Of a stretch of 39,213 bases of DNA, positions 8,663 to 17,373 are shown in pieces (the first letter of the stretch is position 1; every line of letters starts with the position of its first letter). A program made the position numbers and the translations under genes. Origin of the DNA: Pseudorhodoplanes sp. GTDB taxonomy: Bacteria > Pseudomonadota > Alphaproteobacteria > Rhizobiales > Xanthobacteraceae. Location of the stretch: positions 1 through 39,213 of the forward strand of contig JABARS010000024.1 of NCBI GenBank assembly GCA_019187085.1, written 5' to 3'. Under the pieces are notes generated by a model, which was not told the origin of the DNA, did no database searches, and saw only the letters and a program-made list of their open reading frames with translations.

Positions 8663-8704
8663 GAGCATTTCCGAAAACCGTTTCGCGCTTTTCGGGATCA
8701 TGCT
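8663..8704. repeat. Nested inverted repeat adjoining the xth stop (GAGCAT...CCGAAAA...TTTTCGG..ATCATGCT type)
   Basis: CCGAAAA (8671-8677) and TTTTCGG (8689-8695) form a 7-bp stem around 11 bases, enclosed by AGCAT (8664-8668) and ATGCT (8700-8704). Read on the minus strand it gives AAGCATGATCCCGAAAAG, a motif I know as a very common intergenic repeat in Hyphomicrobiales. It begins at the base next to the xth stop codon and may end the xth transcript. Confidence 0.7.
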
Positions 8705-9520
8705 TCAGACATCCAGCGTCGCGGTGACCGGCACGTGATCGGAAGGCGCTTCCCAGCCGCGCGCTTCCTTCGCGATCTTCAGGGTTTTGACACGCTCGGC
8801 GAGCGCCGGCGCGAGCCAGACATGATCGAGGCGGCGGCCCTTGTCGGCGGCCTTCCAGTCGGGCGAGCGATAGCTCCACCAGGTGTAGAGCTTGGCCGGC
8901 TCGGGAACGAGCTCGCGCATGATGTCGATCCAGCCGCCGGCGTTGCGCGCGGCGACGAATTTCTCGCACTCCACCGGCGTGTGCGAGACGACATCGAGCA
9001 ACTGCCTGTGACTCCACACGTCGTGCTCGAGCGGGGCGACATTGAGGTCGCCGACAAGGATGGCGCGCTCGCGCCCCTTCACGTGTACATCGACGCACTC
9101 GCGCATCTCGTCGAGGAAGGACAGCTTGTGCCCGAATTTCGGATTGGCGGCGGGATCGGGAATGTCGCCGCCGGCCGGCACGTAGAGATTGTGCAGCGTG
9201 ACCGGGTCCTTGAGCTTCGCCTTCTCGCCGAGCACCACGGTGACGTGGCGGCAATCGGTCTTGCCGCAGAAGCCGCGCACGGTCACCGCATCGAACGGCA
9301 GACGCGACAGGATGGCGACGCCGTGATGACCCTTCTGGCCGTTAAGCGCGGCATGCTCGTAACCGAGGCGGCGGAAGCGCTTCATCGGAAAGGCATCGTC
9401 CGGGCACTTGGTCTCCTGCAGGCACAGGATGTCCGGCCGCGCCGCCTTGATGAATTTGGCGACGAGATCGATGCGGAAGCGCACCGAATTGACGTTCCAG
9501 GTGGTGACCTTCAGTTGCAT
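8705..9520 (-). CDS. xth: Exodeoxyribonuclease III
   Basis: 271-residue AP endonuclease / 3'-5' exonuclease of the exonuclease III family, acting in base-excision repair. Start at ATG 9520 (MQLKVTTWNVNSVR); an upstream in-frame ATG at 9529 adds only three residues. Seen: WNVNS, the metal-binding glutamate E36 in CLQETK, the VGDLNVAPLEHDV box with catalytic Asp/Asn, the region WWSYRSPDWKAADKGRRLDH, and the terminal SDHVPVTATL with the active-site Asp-His. It is downstream of lolA and ftsK on the same strand, a block common in Hyphomicrobiales. A 175-base gap from lolA suggests its own promoter. Confidence 0.96.
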   Translation of the reverse strand: MQLKVTTWNVNSVRFRIDLVAKFIKAARPDILCLQETKCPDDAFPMKRFRRLGYEHAALNGQKGHHGVAILSRLPFDAVTVRGFCGKTDCRHVTVVLGEKAKLKDPVTLHNLYVPAGGDIPDPAANPKFGHKLSFLDEMRECVDVHVKGRERAILVGDLNVAPLEHDVWSHRQLLDVVSHTPVECEKFVAARNAGGWIDIMRELVPEPAKLYTWWSYRSPDWKAADKGRRLDHVWLAPALAERVKTLKIAKEARGWEAPSDHVPVTATLDV

Positions 9521-9562
9521 GCCGCCCATATATGGGCACGCCGCGCGGCTTGACTACTCGTC

Positions 9563-9600
9563 AGGTCCGGCCATGTGCCGGGCATCCACGCCTTTCTTGC
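9563..9600. repeat. REP-like remnant between lolA and xth
   Basis: GGTCCGGCCATGTGCCGGGCATCCACGCC is a degraded relative of the palindrome at 8563-8590: CCGGC...GCCGGG arms followed by the CATCCACGCCTT tail also seen at 2180. It occupies part of the 175-base gap between the lolA stop and the xth start. I see no clear coding sequence in that gap. Confidence 0.45.
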
Positions 9601-9695
9601 ATCGATGCGCCGCAGGGCGCGCATGGCACCGCAAGCCGGACGCACCCGATTTTCGGACGCCGGAATGCGCAACGATGCGAAGGAACGACGGCCGC

Positions 9696-10499
9696 CTATT
9701 GCAGCACGCGCTCGTAATTGATCTTGAACAGGCCGGGGTCGGGCTTCTTGTTCGGATCGAGATTATAGACCGCGACCGTGGTGTCGAAGCCCTGCGGGTC
9801 GGTGATGGTCCATTGCTTGAGCGTCAGATCCTGCGCCGAGAACATCAGCATCAGCCGGTGCGTGCCGCCGACCACCTGCTTCTCCTCGATGACGACGGTG
9901 GAGAAAACGTCGTCGGAGAAGATGCCGGTCGTGGTCGTGTCCTTGAGCAGGTCGATGCGGTCGGCGAGCAGAAAGCGCAGCGGCGTCTGCGACAGCGGAT
10001 AGAGATCCTGGGTCGCGAGCTTGCGGTCGCGCACGACGACTGAGGAGCCGTCGGCAATGAGCTGGATCGGCGAGGGATCGTCATATTCGAAGCGCACGCG
10101 GCCCGGCTTCTGCAGATAGAACTGGCCCTGCGTCTTGCTGCCGTCGGGGCCGACCTGGACGAATTCGCCGACCAGCGTACGGATGCCGGAGAGATAGGCC
10201 GAGATACGTTCGGCAAGCGCGCGCTGCTGGGCGTCGAATTGCTGCGGCGGCGCGCCGTTGCCGGCGACCGCGGGCGGCTTGCCGATGGTGGCCGCGCCGT
10301 TCGGCGCGACGGCGGCCGGCGGACGCGGGGCGGCAGTCGGCGGCGGGACGGCCGGGTTCTGGACCTGGCTGAGGCGCGTATGCGGCGCCGGCAGCGGCAA
10401 CGGAATCGTCTGCGCACAGGCCGGCGACGCGACGGTGAGGGACGCGACAGTGGCGCCGGCCAACAAAGTTCCAAGGAAAGCCGTGTGCTTCCTCGTCAT
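9696..10499 (-). CDS. lolA: Outer-membrane lipoprotein carrier protein LolA
   Basis: 267-residue periplasmic carrier that shuttles lipoproteins from the LolCDE transporter to the outer membrane. Start at ATG 10499 (MTRKHTAFLGTLLAG). A signal peptide runs to about residue 29 (ASPACA|Q). A long Pro/Ala-rich spacer (about 30-90) precedes the LolA fold: ISAYLSGIRTLVGEFVQVGPDG, GQFYLQKPGRVRFEYDDPSP, VVVRDRKLATQDLYPLSQTPLRFLLAD, then QWTITDPQGFDTTVAVYNL. The spacer makes it longer than enterobacterial LolA, a form usual in alphaproteobacteria. It lies downstream of ftsK, 100 bases away, on the same strand. LolB is generally absent in this class. Confidence 0.93.
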   Translation of the reverse strand: MTRKHTAFLGTLLAGATVASLTVASPACAQTIPLPLPAPHTRLSQVQNPAVPPPTAAPRPPAAVAPNGAATIGKPPAVAGNGAPPQQFDAQQRALAERISAYLSGIRTLVGEFVQVGPDGSKTQGQFYLQKPGRVRFEYDDPSPIQLIADGSSVVVRDRKLATQDLYPLSQTPLRFLLADRIDLLKDTTTTGIFSDDVFSTVVIEEKQVVGGTHRLMLMFSAQDLTLKQWTITDPQGFDTTVAVYNLDPNKKPDPGLFKINYERVLQ

Positions 10500-10599
10500 G
10501 CTTGGCTCCGTTCGGGCTTTGCGCAAGCGCTAACCGCCGGCTGTGGCGATTTCGCGACTTTGCGTCGATTCTTTGCGGTCGGGCAACAGGCCACCGGCA

Positions 10600-13026
10600 T
10601 CAGAAGCGTCCGTCCTCCTCGTCGATCAGGATTTCGCGCTTGCCGGCATGGTTGGCGGGACCGACGATACCTTCCTCCTCCATGCGCTCCATGAGGGTGG
10701 CGGCGCGGTTGTAGCCGATCTGCAGGCGGCGCTGGATGTAGCTCGTCGAGGCCTTGCGGTCGCGCTTGACGATCTGGACCGCCTGATTGAACAGGTCGTT
10801 GGCTTCGCCGCCGCCCATGGTGGTCGCGTCGAATACCGCGCCGTCCTCTTCCTCATCGTCGGCGGTGACCGCTTCGAGATATTGCGGCGTGCCCTGCGCC
10901 TTGAGATGGCGCACCACTTTCTCGACCTCGTCGTCGGACACGAACGGTCCGTGCACGCGGCTGATGCGTCCGCCGCCGGCCATGTAGAGCATGTCGCCCT
11001 GGCCGAGCAGCTGCTCGGCGCCCTGCTCGCCGAGGATGGTGCGGCTGTCGATCTTGGAGGTGACCTGGAACGAGATGCGGGTGGGGAAATTCGCCTTGAT
11101 TGTGCCGGTGATGACGTCGACCGAGGGACGCTGCGTGGCGAGAATGACGTGGATGCCGGCGGCACGCGCCATCTGCGCGAGGCGTTGGATCGCGCCTTCG
11201 ATGTCCTTGCCGGCGACCATCATCAGGTCGGCCATCTCGTCGACAATGACGACGACGAAGGGCAACGGCTCGAGATCGAGCTCTTCCTTCTCGTAGATCG
11301 CCTCGCCGGTGTCCTTGTCGTAGCCGGTATGCACGGTGCGCGAGAGCTTCTCACCCTTGGCATTGGCCTCGGCGACGCGCGCATTGTAGCCGTCGATATT
11401 GCGCACGCCGAGCTTGGACATTTTCCGGTAGCGCTCCTCCATCTCCTTGACCGCCCATTTGAGCGCGACCACCGCCTTTTTCGGATCGGTGACGACCGGC
11501 GTCAGCAGATGCGGGATGCCGTCATAGACGGAGAGTTCGAGCATTTTCGGATCGATCATGATCAGCCGGCACTGCTCCGGCTTGAGCCGGTAGACGAGGC
11601 TCAGGATCATGGTGTTGATGGCGACCGACTTGCCCGAACCGGTGGTGCCGGCGATTAGGAGATGCGGCATGCGCGCGAGATCGACGATCACCGGCTCGCC
11701 GCCGATGGTCTTGCCGAGGCAGAGCGCGAGCTTGGCCGGCGTCGAATCGAAATCCGGCCCGGTGAGCAGTTCGCGCAGATAGACCTTCTCGCGGTTCTCG
11801 TTCGGCAGCTCGATGCCGATGGCGTTGCGGCCGGCGACCACGGCGACGCGCGCTGACACCGCGCTCATCGAACGCGCGATGTCGTCGGCGAGCCCGATCA
11901 CGCGCGAGGACTTGATGCCGGGCGCGGGTTCGAGTTCGTAGAGCGTGACCACCGGACCCGGGCGGGCGTTGATGATCTCGCCCTTGACGCCGAAATCCTC
12001 CAGCACGCTTTCGAGCTGCTCGGCATTCTCCTCGATCTCTTCGGCCGAGGGCGTGAAGCGATCACTCGCGCGCGGCGCGGCAAGGAGCGAGAGCGGCGGC
12101 AGCGCGTAGCCTGAGCGGCGCGCGGGTGCGGCCTTGACCGCGCGCTGGCGGCGCGCGCGCGGCGCGGGCGCTTCGTCCTCCTCCTCGTCCTCGTCGTATT
12201 CGCTGTCGTCCTCGATATCCTCGTCGTCGGCGCGCGCGCGCGTGGGCGACGGCGCGATGCGTTCGTGCGCGGCGGCACCCGGCGCGCGGCGCTCGCGCAA
12301 GTCGGCGGCCTGCGGCTTGCGGCGGAACATCAGACGCAGCCGCGTCTTGAGGCTGAGCAGGCTGTGCACCAGCCAGCCGAGCGAGATCGAGGTGCGTTCC
12401 TCTTCGGCTTCGAACGCTTCGGCTTCGCGATGGATGGTGTCGGCCACCGCCTCGCGATGGAAGCCGAAGCCGAGCGCGCTGGCGATCATGACCAGCGCCG
12501 CGATGCCGCTGGCGCCGGCGATGCCGATCCGGTTCCAGCCGGAGAGCGGGCCAAGGAGCGCTGCGGGAATCGACAGGAGCGCGTCGCCGAGCACGCCGCC
12601 GAGCCCGGTCGGCAGCGGCCAGCCGGCGCTTCTCGGCAGGCAGGCTGTGAACGCGGCGGCGCAGGCAATGCCGGCAAACCACAATAGCGCGCGCAGCCAG
12701 GCGCGATCGAGCGGACGATGCGTGATCAGCCGCCAGCCCCAGACGGCGGTTGGCAGCACGACCGCGATGGCGGCGAGCCCGAGTATCTGCATCAGGAGAT
12801 CGGCGGCGACGGCGCCCGGCACACCGAGCAGATTGCGCACCGACGCACCGGTGGCGTGGCTCAGGCTCGGGTCCTGCACCGACCAGGTCGCGAGCGCGAG
12901 CGTGGAAATGACCGCGAGCACCAGCAGCACAACGCCGAACAGTTCGACAAGCCGGCGGCGGACCGCGCCGCGGAAATCGTCGGACAGGAAATCCACCTGG
13001 TCGGCGCTGTGATCGATCGAAGCCAT
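10600..13026 (-). CDS. ftsK: DNA translocase FtsK
   Basis: 808-residue septal DNA pump that clears and aligns chromosome termini and activates XerCD during division. Start at ATG 13026 ([20 protein letters not shown]). Four to five membrane segments occupy about residues 28-188. A short acidic linker follows (about 267-286, rich in Asp/Glu), much shorter than in E. coli. The motor has Walker A GTTGSGKS (460-467) and Walker [12 protein letters not shown], with [17 protein letters not shown] between motifs. The C-terminal gamma winged helix ([22 protein letters not shown]) would read KOPS sequences. The aminotransferase gene stops 8 bases upstream, so the two are co-transcribed. Confidence 0.97.
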   Translation of the reverse strand: MASIDHSADQVDFLSDDFRGAVRRRLVELFGVVLLVLAVISTLALATWSVQDPSLSHATGASVRNLLGVPGAVAADLLMQILGLAAIAVVLPTAVWGWRLITHRPLDRAWLRALLWFAGIACAAAFTACLPRSAGWPLPTGLGGVLGDALLSIPAALLGPLSGWNRIGIAGASGIAALVMIASALGFGFHREAVADTIHREAEAFEAEEERTSISLGWLVHSLLSLKTRLRLMFRRKPQAADLRERRAPGAAAHERIAPSPTRARADDEDIEDDSEYDEDEEEDEAPAPRARRQRAVKAAPARRSGYALPPLSLLAAPRASDRFTPSAEEIEENAEQLESVLEDFGVKGEIINARPGPVVTLYELEPAPGIKSSRVIGLADDIARSMSAVSARVAVVAGRNAIGIELPNENREKVYLRELLTGPDFDSTPAKLALCLGKTIGGEPVIVDLARMPHLLIAGTTGSGKSVAINTMILSLVYRLKPEQCRLIMIDPKMLELSVYDGIPHLLTPVVTDPKKAVVALKWAVKEMEERYRKMSKLGVRNIDGYNARVAEANAKGEKLSRTVHTGYDKDTGEAIYEKEELDLEPLPFVVVIVDEMADLMMVAGKDIEGAIQRLAQMARAAGIHVILATQRPSVDVITGTIKANFPTRISFQVTSKIDSRTILGEQGAEQLLGQGDMLYMAGGGRISRVHGPFVSDDEVEKVVRHLKAQGTPQYLEAVTADDEEEDGAVFDATTMGGGEANDLFNQAVQIVKRDRKASTSYIQRRLQIGYNRAATLMERMEEEGIVGPANHAGKREILIDEEDGRF

Positions 13027-13034
13027 GGTCTGCC

Positions 13035-14252
13035 TCACTGAAGGACGGCGACGAGGCGATGCAAGGCCTCCGCCGTCGTCTCGCGGTCGTGCACCATGGC
13101 GATGCGGATATAGTCGGCGCCGGGATTGAAGCCGTCGGCCTGCGTGCGCGCGGCATAGCCGCCGGGCAGCACGCGCACCCCGGCCTCGCGCCAGAGCTTC
13201 AGCGTCGCCGTCTCGCTGCCGCCGTGTGCAGAGACGTCGAGCCACAGGAAGAAGCCGCCGGCCGGCCGCCGGTAGCCGTAGCGGTTGCCGATGATCTGGT
13301 CGGCGAGATCGAACTTCGCCTTGTAGAGCCGGCGGTTCTCCTCGACATGCGCCTCGTCGCCATAGGCGGCGACCGCCACCGCCTGCGCCGGCATCGGCAC
13401 CTGCGGGGCGGCGACGTTGCGCAGCTCGATGAAGCGGGCGAGGAAGGCGGCGTCGCCCGCGGCGAAGCCGACGCGCAGGCCCGGCAGGTTCGAGCGCTTG
13501 GACAGCGAGTGGAAGACGATGACGCTGGCGTAGTCCGGCCCGGCCTGTTCGAGCGTGCCGGCGGGCTTCTGCGCCGAATAGATTTCCGAATAGCATTCGT
13601 CGGCGAACACAAGAAAGCCGAAGCGGCGCGCGAGCGCGACGAGGCGCGCGAGATAGGTTTTGTCGGCGACCGCGCCCTGCGGATTGGCGGGCGAGGCGAG
13701 ATAGAAGGCGACGGTGCGCGCGAGCGTCTCTTCCGGCAGCGCGTCGAGGTCGGGCAGGAAGCCGTGCGCAGCGGTGGCGGCGAGATAGACCGTTTCGCAG
13801 CCGGCGGCGTCGGCGCCCGCCGCATAGGCGGCATAGAAGGGGTTCGGGATCAGGATGGCGGGCGTGCCCCGGCGCGGGCCGACATGGCGCCGCGCGGCGA
13901 TCGCCCCCAGGAACAGGCCCTCGCGCGTGCCGTTGAGCACGATGACATGGCGCTCAGGGTCAAGCGCGGCCGGCAGGGCGTAACGCCGGGCGAGCCAGCC
14001 CACGGCCGCGCGGCGGAATTCCTCGGTGCCCTTGTTGGCCGGATAGCGGCCGAAATCGGCGATATGGGCGGCCAGCACCGGCCCGACAAAGGCGGGGACC
14101 GGGTGCTGCGGCTCGCCGACCGCGCAATTGATCGCCGGCTTGCCCGGCGCGACGGGGGCGAGCAGGTCGTTGAGGCGGGCAAACGGCGAGCGTTCCTCGG
14201 CGGCCCGGGCGGCGGAGGCGGGAGACGCTCGTTCGGCAATCGGCATGGACAT
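13035..14252 (-). CDS. Class I/II PLP-dependent aminotransferase (DapC-like)
   Basis: 405-residue fold-type I aminotransferase. Start at ATG 14252 ([10 protein letters not shown]); ATG 14246 is an alternative. Seen: [15 protein letters not shown] and [16 protein letters not shown] (substrate arm), LNGTREGLF (cofactor phosphate region), [19 protein letters not shown] (Asp for the pyridine nitrogen) and [15 protein letters not shown] with the PLP lysine, and a C-terminal Arg region DYIRIAM. It most resembles aminotransferases annotated as N-succinyl-diaminopimelate aminotransferase, which would supply lysine and peptidoglycan, but the substrate cannot be fixed from sequence. It is the first gene of the operon with ftsK. 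A CtrA-type box lies about 60 bases upstream. Confidence 0.9.
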   Translation of the reverse strand: MSMPIAERASPASAARAAEERSPFARLNDLLAPVAPGKPAINCAVGEPQHPVPAFVGPVLAAHIADFGRYPANKGTEEFRRAAVGWLARRYALPAALDPERHVIVLNGTREGLFLGAIAARRHVGPRRGTPAILIPNPFYAAYAAGADAAGCETVYLAATAAHGFLPDLDALPEETLARTVAFYLASPANPQGAVADKTYLARLVALARRFGFLVFADECYSEIYSAQKPAGTLEQAGPDYASVIVFHSLSKRSNLPGLRVGFAAGDAAFLARFIELRNVAAPQVPMPAQAVAVAAYGDEAHVEENRRLYKAKFDLADQIIGNRYGYRRPAGGFFLWLDVSAHGGSETATLKLWREAGVRVLPGGYAARTQADGFNPGADYIRIAMVHDRETTAEALHRLVAVLQ

Positions 14253-14312
14253 CAACTGGATGGCGCGCTGTCGCCGGCCGGCCCGGCGTCGCTTTCGACC
14301 TTAAGGAGCCGC

Positions 14313-14333
14313 TGGTTAAGGTCCGATTAACCA
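14313..14333. promoter_or_regulatory. Putative CtrA-binding box (TTAA-N7-TTAAC)
   Basis: The sequence contains TTAAGGTCCGATTAACCAT (from 14316), an exact match to the alphaproteobacterial CtrA full site TTAA-N7-TTAA with the 3' half TTAACCAT. TGGTTAA and TTAACCA also form a 7-bp inverted repeat. A third TTAA lies 11 bases further left (14301), within a second inverted repeat GACCTTAA...TTAAGGTC (14297-14323). The site is in the 222-base divergent gap, 61 bases from the aminotransferase-ftsK start and 142 from terC. Regulation of ftsK by CtrA is inferred. Confidence 0.65.
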
Positions 14334-14474
14334 TCGGGGAGGGGCGGGGCGTCACAAATCGGCCGCGTTCGGCCCTAGACCTTCGGCGCGCCCGGGCCGG
14401 GCCCCTCTGGCAACCCTGTGGTTGCGATGTCGGCCGCGGGTCTATCCTCGCAATCCGTCACAGAGGGTCCCGCC

Positions 14475-15281
14475 GTGGATTTTTCCCTTCCCTATCTGAT
14501 GCAACTGGCTGCCGATCCGGTGATCTGGGTGGCGCTCGCCACGCTGATCGCGATGGAAGTCGTGCTCGGCATCGACAACCTGATCTTCATCTCCATCGTC
14601 ACCAACAAGCTGCCCGAGCATCAGCGCGCCAGCGCGCGCCGGATCGGGATCGGGCTTGCGCTCATCCTGCGCATCCTGCTGCTCGGCACGATCGCCTTCA
14701 TCATGCAGCTCACGGCGCCGATCATCGTGGCGTTCGACCACCCCTTCTCGTGGCGCGACCTGATCCTGATCGCGGGCGGGCTGTTCCTGGTCTGGAAGGC
14801 GACGAAGGAAATCCACCACAATGTCGATCCCGACGCCGGCCCCGATATGTTCGACGCCTCTCCAGCGACCGCGGGCTTCGCCTCGGTGATCGGGCAGATC
14901 CTCGTGCTCGACCTCGTCTTCTCGATCGACAGCATCGTCACCGCCGTCGGCATGACCGACCATGTGCCGGTCATGGTGGTCGCGGTGCTGGTCGCGGTCG
15001 GGGTGATGCTGATGGCGGCGACCCCGCTCGCCAATTTCATCAACGCCAATCCCTCGGTGGTGATGCTGGCGCTCGGCTTCCTGATCATGATCGGCATGAC
15101 GCTGATCGCCGAGGGCTTCGGCGCGCATGTCCCGAAGGGCTACGTCTATGCCGCGATGGCGTTCTCGGTGGCGATCGAGACGCTCAACCTGTTCGCGCGC
15201 CGCGCCGCGCGGCGGCGCTCCGTGCGCGTGCGGGTCGGCCGCCCGCAGGGCCGGCGCGCAAAAAAGAAGCCCCGGCGGTAA
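14475..15281 (+). CDS. TerC family integral membrane protein
   Basis: 268-residue polytopic membrane protein of the TerC/Alx family, linked to export or handling of metal ions (manganese in Alx and MeeF/Y relatives) or to metalation of exported proteins. Seen: about seven hydrophobic helices and the two signature acidic repeats, [15 protein letters not shown] and [16 protein letters not shown], expected to hold metal. A basic tail ([16 protein letters not shown]...KKKPRR) ends the protein. The start is the GTG at 14475, with GAGGGT at a good distance; upstream ATG/GTG codons would add 16-19 unlike-family residues. The last codons lie inside a terminator hairpin. Divergent from the ftsK operon. 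I see no yybP-ykoY riboswitch. Confidence 0.88.
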   Translation: MDFSLPYLMQLAADPVIWVALATLIAMEVVLGIDNLIFISIVTNKLPEHQRASARRIGIGLALILRILLLGTIAFIMQLTAPIIVAFDHPFSWRDLILIAGGLFLVWKATKEIHHNVDPDAGPDMFDASPATAGFASVIGQILVLDLVFSIDSIVTAVGMTDHVPVMVVAVLVAVGVMLMAATPLANFINANPSVVMLALGFLIMIGMTLIAEGFGAHVPKGYVYAAMAFSVAIETLNLFARRAARRRSVRVRVGRPQGRRAKKKPRR

Positions 15282-15292
15282 GGCCGGGGCTT
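15260..15292 (-). terminator. Intrinsic terminator of amtB1 overlapping the terC stop codon
   Basis: AAGCCCCGGC (15267-15276) and GCCGGGGCTT (15283-15292) form a perfect 10-bp stem with a 6-base loop GGTAAG. On the minus strand it is followed by CTTTTTT (from the A-run at 15260-15265), a textbook intrinsic terminator for the amtB transcript. The terC stop TAA (15279-15281) lies in the loop and the last terC codons form the left arm and A-run. It may also stop plus-strand transcripts, but the T content on that side is poor. Confidence 0.85.
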
Positions 15293-15345
15293 CCATCGGC
15301 GTGGGGCGGTGCCGGGTATTTCGCCCCGCCGCGCGAAGGCAATGG

Positions 15346-16647
15346 CTACTGGACCGTCTCGCCGTGCAGCGTGATGTCGAGACCTTCCTCTTCCTCGGCG
15401 GCGGTCGGACGCAGGCCGACCAGCAGCTTGACGATGAAGAAGATGATCGCGGTCATGATCGCCGTGTAGACGATCGTGACGGCTACGCCATAGGCCTGGG
15501 TCGCGATGCTTGCGTCCTTGCCCAGTTCGTTGATCGTTACGTCCGCGAACACGCCGGTGAGCAGCGCGCCGATGATGCCGCCGACGCCGTGGACGCCGAA
15601 CACGTCGAGCGAGTCGTCGTAGCCGAGCGCCTTCTTGATGTGGACGGAGGCGATGTAGCAGCCGACGCCGGCGACGATGCCGATGACGAGCGCGCCGGTC
15701 GGATTGACGAAGCCGGCCGCCGGCGTGATCGCGACGAGGCCGGCGATGGCGCCCGACAGGATGCCGAGCAGGCTCGGCTTCTTGATCACGATCCATTCGC
15801 AGATCATCCAGGCGAGCGCCGCGGCTGCGGTCGCAACCTGGGTGTTGATCATGGCCGCGCCGGCGAGCGCATTGGCGCCGGCCGCCGAGCCCGCATTGAA
15901 GCCGAACCAGCCGACCCACAGCAGCGAGGCGCCGATCAGCGTCCAGGTCAGGTTGTGCGGGGCGAGATTGGCCGTGCCGAAGCCCTTGCGCTTGCCGAGG
16001 ATGATGCAGCCGACAAGGCCGGCGATGCCGGCATTGATGTGCACTACGGTGCCGCCGGCGAAGTCGAGCACGCCCGCGCCGCCGAGGAAGCCGCCGCCCC
16101 AGACCCAGTGCGCGATCGGGATATAGACGACGATCAGCCAGATGGCGATGAACAGCATCAGTGCCGAGAACTTGATGCGTTCGGCGAAGGAGCCGACGAT
16201 CAGCGCCGGGGTGATGATGGCGAAGGTCATCTGGAAGGTGATGAACACCCATTCCGGGATCGTGCCGGCGAGCGCGTTGACCGTCGTGTTGGTGACGCCG
16301 GCCAGGAGCGCCTTCGACAGGTTGCCGATATAGGCGTTCATGTCGCCGCCGTCAGTGAAGGCGAGCGAATAGCCGACCAGCATCCACAGCACCGTCACCA
16401 TGCAGCAGATGGCGAAGCACTGCATGATGGTGGCGAGCACGTTCTTCTTGCGCACCATGCCGCCGTAGAACAGCGCAAGGCCGGGAATGGTCATCATCAG
16501 CACCAGCGCCGTGGACGTCAGCATCCAGGCGGTGTCGCCGGTGTCGAGTTTCGGCGCGTCCTGCGCCAGAGCCGGTGACGCTGCAAACAGCGCCGCGAGC
16601 AGAAGGGCTGCGGTCGACCCGGCCCGGTAAGGAAGCTTGAACGACAT
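15346..16647 (-). CDS. amtB: Ammonium transporter (first copy)
   Basis: 433-residue Amt/Rh-family ammonium channel of the inner membrane, trimeric in known members. Start at ATG 16647 (MSFKLPYRAG), with a strong GGAGAAG Shine-Dalgarno. A signal peptide (cleaved around ALA28|Q) precedes 11 membrane segments. Seen: WMLTSTALVLMMTIPGLALFYGGMVRKKN, the structural Asp and pore His in GVLDFAGGTVVHINAG, WVGWFGFNAGSA, and the second pore His in DVFGVHGVGGIIGALLTG. The cytoplasmic tail ends in LDITLHGETVQ, the face blocked by GlnK. It is 37 bases downstream of glnK (16685-17023), an operon found across bacteria and normally induced by nitrogen limitation. Confidence 0.97.
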   Translation of the reverse strand: MSFKLPYRAGSTAALLLAALFAASPALAQDAPKLDTGDTAWMLTSTALVLMMTIPGLALFYGGMVRKKNVLATIMQCFAICCMVTVLWMLVGYSLAFTDGGDMNAYIGNLSKALLAGVTNTTVNALAGTIPEWVFITFQMTFAIITPALIVGSFAERIKFSALMLFIAIWLIVVYIPIAHWVWGGGFLGGAGVLDFAGGTVVHINAGIAGLVGCIILGKRKGFGTANLAPHNLTWTLIGASLLWVGWFGFNAGSAAGANALAGAAMINTQVATAAAALAWMICEWIVIKKPSLLGILSGAIAGLVAITPAAGFVNPTGALVIGIVAGVGCYIASVHIKKALGYDDSLDVFGVHGVGGIIGALLTGVFADVTINELGKDASIATQAYGVAVTIVYTAIMTAIIFFIVKLLVGLRPTAAEEEEGLDITLHGETVQ

Positions 16648-16684
16648 AACTTTCTTCTCCTGTCCGAAGACTTCTGGGTCGGGC

Positions 16685-17047
<363 letters not shown>

Positions 17048-17050
17048 TCA

Positions 17051-17066
17051 TGCACTCCACGTGCGG
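17051..17066 (-). promoter_or_regulatory. Weak sigma-54-like site just upstream of glnK
   Basis: On the minus strand the sequence is CCGCACG-TGGA-GTGCA, against the consensus TGGCACG-N4-TTGCA. The -12 GC is present but the -24 GG has become CG. It lies 28 bases before the glnK start, a natural distance. It is weaker than the site at 17141-17156, and only one of the two need be real. Confidence 0.25.
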
Positions 17067-17140
17067 ATGCGATTTGGGCGGTAACAACACGGCTCGGCCG
17101 CACGAAGGGACTGCCCCGCGAGCGTTGCCGGCCATTACGA

Positions 17141-17156
17141 ATCAAACGCCGTGCCA
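17141..17156 (-). promoter_or_regulatory. Putative sigma-54 promoter for glnK-amtB (first copy)
   Basis: On the minus strand this reads TGGCACG-GCGT-TTGAT. It matches the sigma-54 consensus TGGCACG-N4-TTGCW at every conserved place except the -12 C, which is A. It lies 118 bases upstream of the glnK start. An IHF-like stretch TCTCAAGGCGTTA (minus strand, 17174-17186, one mismatch to WATCAANNNNTTR) is just upstream. Both glnK and amtB are classic NtrC/sigma-54 targets. Activity is inferred. Confidence 0.5.
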
Positions 17157-17317
17157 GCCCCGGGAAAGTCGGCTAACGCCTTGAGATCATTTATGTTCTG
17201 TAGACGCTTCGGCAGCGCGCCGAAGCCGGGTCAGGCCGGCCGCTCATTGCCGCGCCATTTCTGCCCAACAAATAATCAGCCGGGATCCGCTGCCTTTCGA
17301 GGCGGCATCGGCCAAAC

Positions 17318-17349
17318 AAAGAGCCCGGCAGGGGACTGCCGGGCTCTTT
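17318..17349 (-). terminator. Intrinsic terminator of the second amtB
   Basis: AAAGAGCCCGGCA (17318-17330) and TGCCGGGCTCTTT (17337-17349) form a perfect 13-bp stem around the loop GGGGAC. On the minus strand the stem runs into CTCTTTGTTTGG, a T-rich tail. It lies 25 bases beyond the amtB2 stop and isolates this cassette from the glnK1-amtB1 cassette downstream. Confidence 0.9.
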
Positions 17350-17373
17350 CGCGTGCGATCCGGGGGAAGGCGG

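Noticed and set aside
13027..13596. In-frame upstream extension of ftsK by about 190 codons
   Set aside because: It overlaps the aminotransferase gene in another frame and is Arg-rich without membrane segments. The ATG at 13026 matches FtsK starts.
14334..14474. yybP-ykoY manganese riboswitch upstream of terC
   Set aside because: TerC-family genes often carry one, but I cannot find the conserved GGGGAGUAG and CCGACGUCA-like blocks or the multi-stem layout.
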